This document shows, one piece after another, positions 6,987 through 7,796 of a stretch of 7,796 nt of DNA (the first letter of the stretch is position 1; each line of letters opens with the position of its first letter). The notes below the pieces were generated by a model, which was not told where the DNA came from, did no database searches, and saw only the letters and a list, made by a program, of their open reading frames with translations. The translations under genes were made by a program, and so were the position numbers. Source of the stretch: Cyanobacteria bacterium NC_groundwater_1444_Ag_S-0.65um_54_12 (GTDB lineage Bacteria; Cyanobacteriota; Sericytochromatia; S15B-MN24; VGJW01); assembly GCA_016267585.1 (NCBI GenBank), contig JACQUT010000140.1, forward strand, positions 1 through 7,796, read 5' to 3'.

Positions 6987-7796
6987 ATGACGCGTCGCCT
7001 TGCCATCACCGCCTACGGCGTCGTTCAGGGGGTAGGCTTCCGTCCTTTTGTATACCGGCTGGCCAGCGAATTCCAGCTGAGCGGTTGGGTTCGTAACGGT
7101 ACGGACGGCGTGCGCATCGAGGTGCAAGGAACCGCTGACTCTTTGGCGAGCTTCCTGGAAGCGCTGCGAACGCGTCAGCCTCCGCAAGCGGTGCTAGAAC
7201 GCCTGGATGTGATCGACATGGCACCGCTGCCATGGGATGCTGCTGCGCCAAGCTTTCAAATCATGGCTAGCCAAGCTGCCGCTACTATCAGGCCCAGCAT
7301 CCCGCCAGATCTGGCTACTTGCGCGGAATGCCGAGCAGAGATCGCCACCAGCAGCGAGCGCCGTTACCGCTACCCCTTCACCAACTGCACCCAGTGTGGG
7401 CCGCGCTACAGCATCATTGAAGAACTACCTTACGATCGCCAGAGAACCGTCATGAAAAGCTTCGCCTGGTGCACGGATTGCGCTGCCCAGTATCATGACC
7501 CGCTAGATCGGCGTTTCCATGCACAGCCCATCGCTTGTTCGCATTGTGGTCCCCAGCTCGAACTTTGTGGTATAGCTGATCAGCAGCTACTGAAGCGGCG
7601 TGAGCATGAACTCGCCCACTCTCCACCGGCGCTGCGCGCCGCAGGGGATCCCTGCTGTGGAGGAATTCATGCTCACGCCGCGCCAGATCACTGGCCTGGA
7701 TCAGCAGTAAGCTGCTTGGCAACTGGTCAAGCAGCCCTGGAAGGGGCGATCGCTGCCCTGTTGGATGGAAAGATCTTGGCGCTCAAGGGACTCGGC
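6987..7796 (+). CDS. hypF: carbamoyltransferase HypF, N-terminal part (runs off the window)
   Basis: The first 270 codons are open to the window edge; full HypF is about 750 residues. HypF converts carbamoyl phosphate and ATP into a carbamoyl group on HypE, the source of the CN ligands of the NiFe site. Visible: acylphosphatase domain (ITAYGVVQGVGFRPFVYRL, residues 7-25); then eight Cys in four CxxC pairs, C112/115, C134/137, C162/165 and C184/187, with spacers 18-24-18, exactly the HypF zinc-finger pattern; then the beginning of the YrdC-like domain (AALLDGKILALKGLG). Between the last zinc pair and the YrdC-like domain, residues R204-A232 come from palindromic element copy 3, making this linker much longer than usual. 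The frame is preserved, so function is likely kept. It lies 1 nt downstream of the large subunit and is thus part of the operon. Confidence 0.93.
   Translation, partial: MTRRLAITAYGVVQGVGFRPFVYRLASEFQLSGWVRNGTDGVRIEVQGTADSLASFLEALRTRQPPQAVLERLDVIDMAPLPWDAAAPSFQIMASQAAATIRPSIPPDLATCAECRAEIATSSERRYRYPFTNCTQCGPRYSIIEELPYDRQRTVMKSFAWCTDCAAQYHDPLDRRFHAQPIACSHCGPQLELCGIADQQLLKRREHELAHSPPALRAAGDPCCGGIHAHAAPDHWPGSAVSCLATGQAALEGAIAALLDGKILALKGLG
7595..7681 (+). repeat. palindromic double-hairpin element, copy 3 (inside hypF)
   Basis: Perfect 16-bp inverted arms (7595-7610 and 7666-7681) enclose a core almost identical to copy 2. It has a ccac/gtgg inner pairing (7616-7619 with 7657-7660), hairpin cggcgc-tgc-gcgccg (7627-7641) and hairpin gcaggg-gat-ccctgc (7641-7655, sharing one base with the first). 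The arm sequence differs from copies 1 and 2 but is still self-complementary. The hypF frame runs through and encodes [14 protein letters not shown] in the same phase as copy 2. TGA triplets in the left arm (7601-7603, 7607-7609) fall in another frame. The palindrome is 87 nt, a multiple of three. Confidence 0.93.

Noticed and set aside
3355..7681. The three repeats as a CRISPR array or an integron attC array
   Set aside because: Copies are about 1.8 and 2.4 kb apart with whole genes between them, and there are no cassettes, integrase or Cas genes.
7578..7707. Direct repeat gatcagcag at 7578-7586 and 7699-7707 as a target-site duplication of copy 3
   Set aside because: The two copies lie 121 nt apart. 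Precise excision between them would shift the frame and produce TAA straight after the repeat, so they cannot mark the original hypF insertion site.

Overview
The window looks like cyanobacterial DNA. The octamer GCGATCGC (the HIP1 motif of many cyanobacteria) occurs eight times in 7.8 kb, where about 0.1 would be expected by chance. The species cannot be named from this sequence. The window falls into two divergent blocks separated by a 237-bp intergenic region.

Left block (minus strand, 1985 to 91): a two-gene unit encoding a phospholipase D-superfamily protein with two HKD motifs and a small lipoprotein. A possible C-terminal tail of a plus-strand gene occupies the first 78 bases.

Right block (plus strand, 2223 to the window end): a compact operon for a soluble group 3b-type NAD(P)-linked [NiFe] hydrogenase. 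The order is beta subunit (two 4Fe-4S clusters, HydB-like), a stand-alone cyclic-nucleotide-binding-fold protein, gamma subunit (FAD/NAD(P) flavoprotein with a [2Fe-2S] site, HydG-like), small subunit (HydD-like), large NiFe subunit (HydA-like) and the maturase HypF, cut off by the window edge. Electrons would pass between NAD(P)H and the NiFe site through flavin and Fe-S clusters. HypF starts synthesis of the cyanide ligands of that site.

The most notable feature is a family of three palindromic elements of about 90 bp, all in the operon and all in the same orientation. One sits on the stop codon of hydB (3355-3448). One lies inside the small-subunit gene (5188-5278) and one inside hypF (7595-7681). 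Each has long, perfectly complementary outer arms around a conserved core that folds into two small hairpins. The arms differ between copies but stay complementary within each copy. The two genic copies are read in the same frame and add nearly the same peptide, [14 protein letters not shown], at points where these families normally have a short variable link. They resemble the Rickettsia palindromic elements (mobile repeats that survive inside proteins), but the sequence is not one I recognise.
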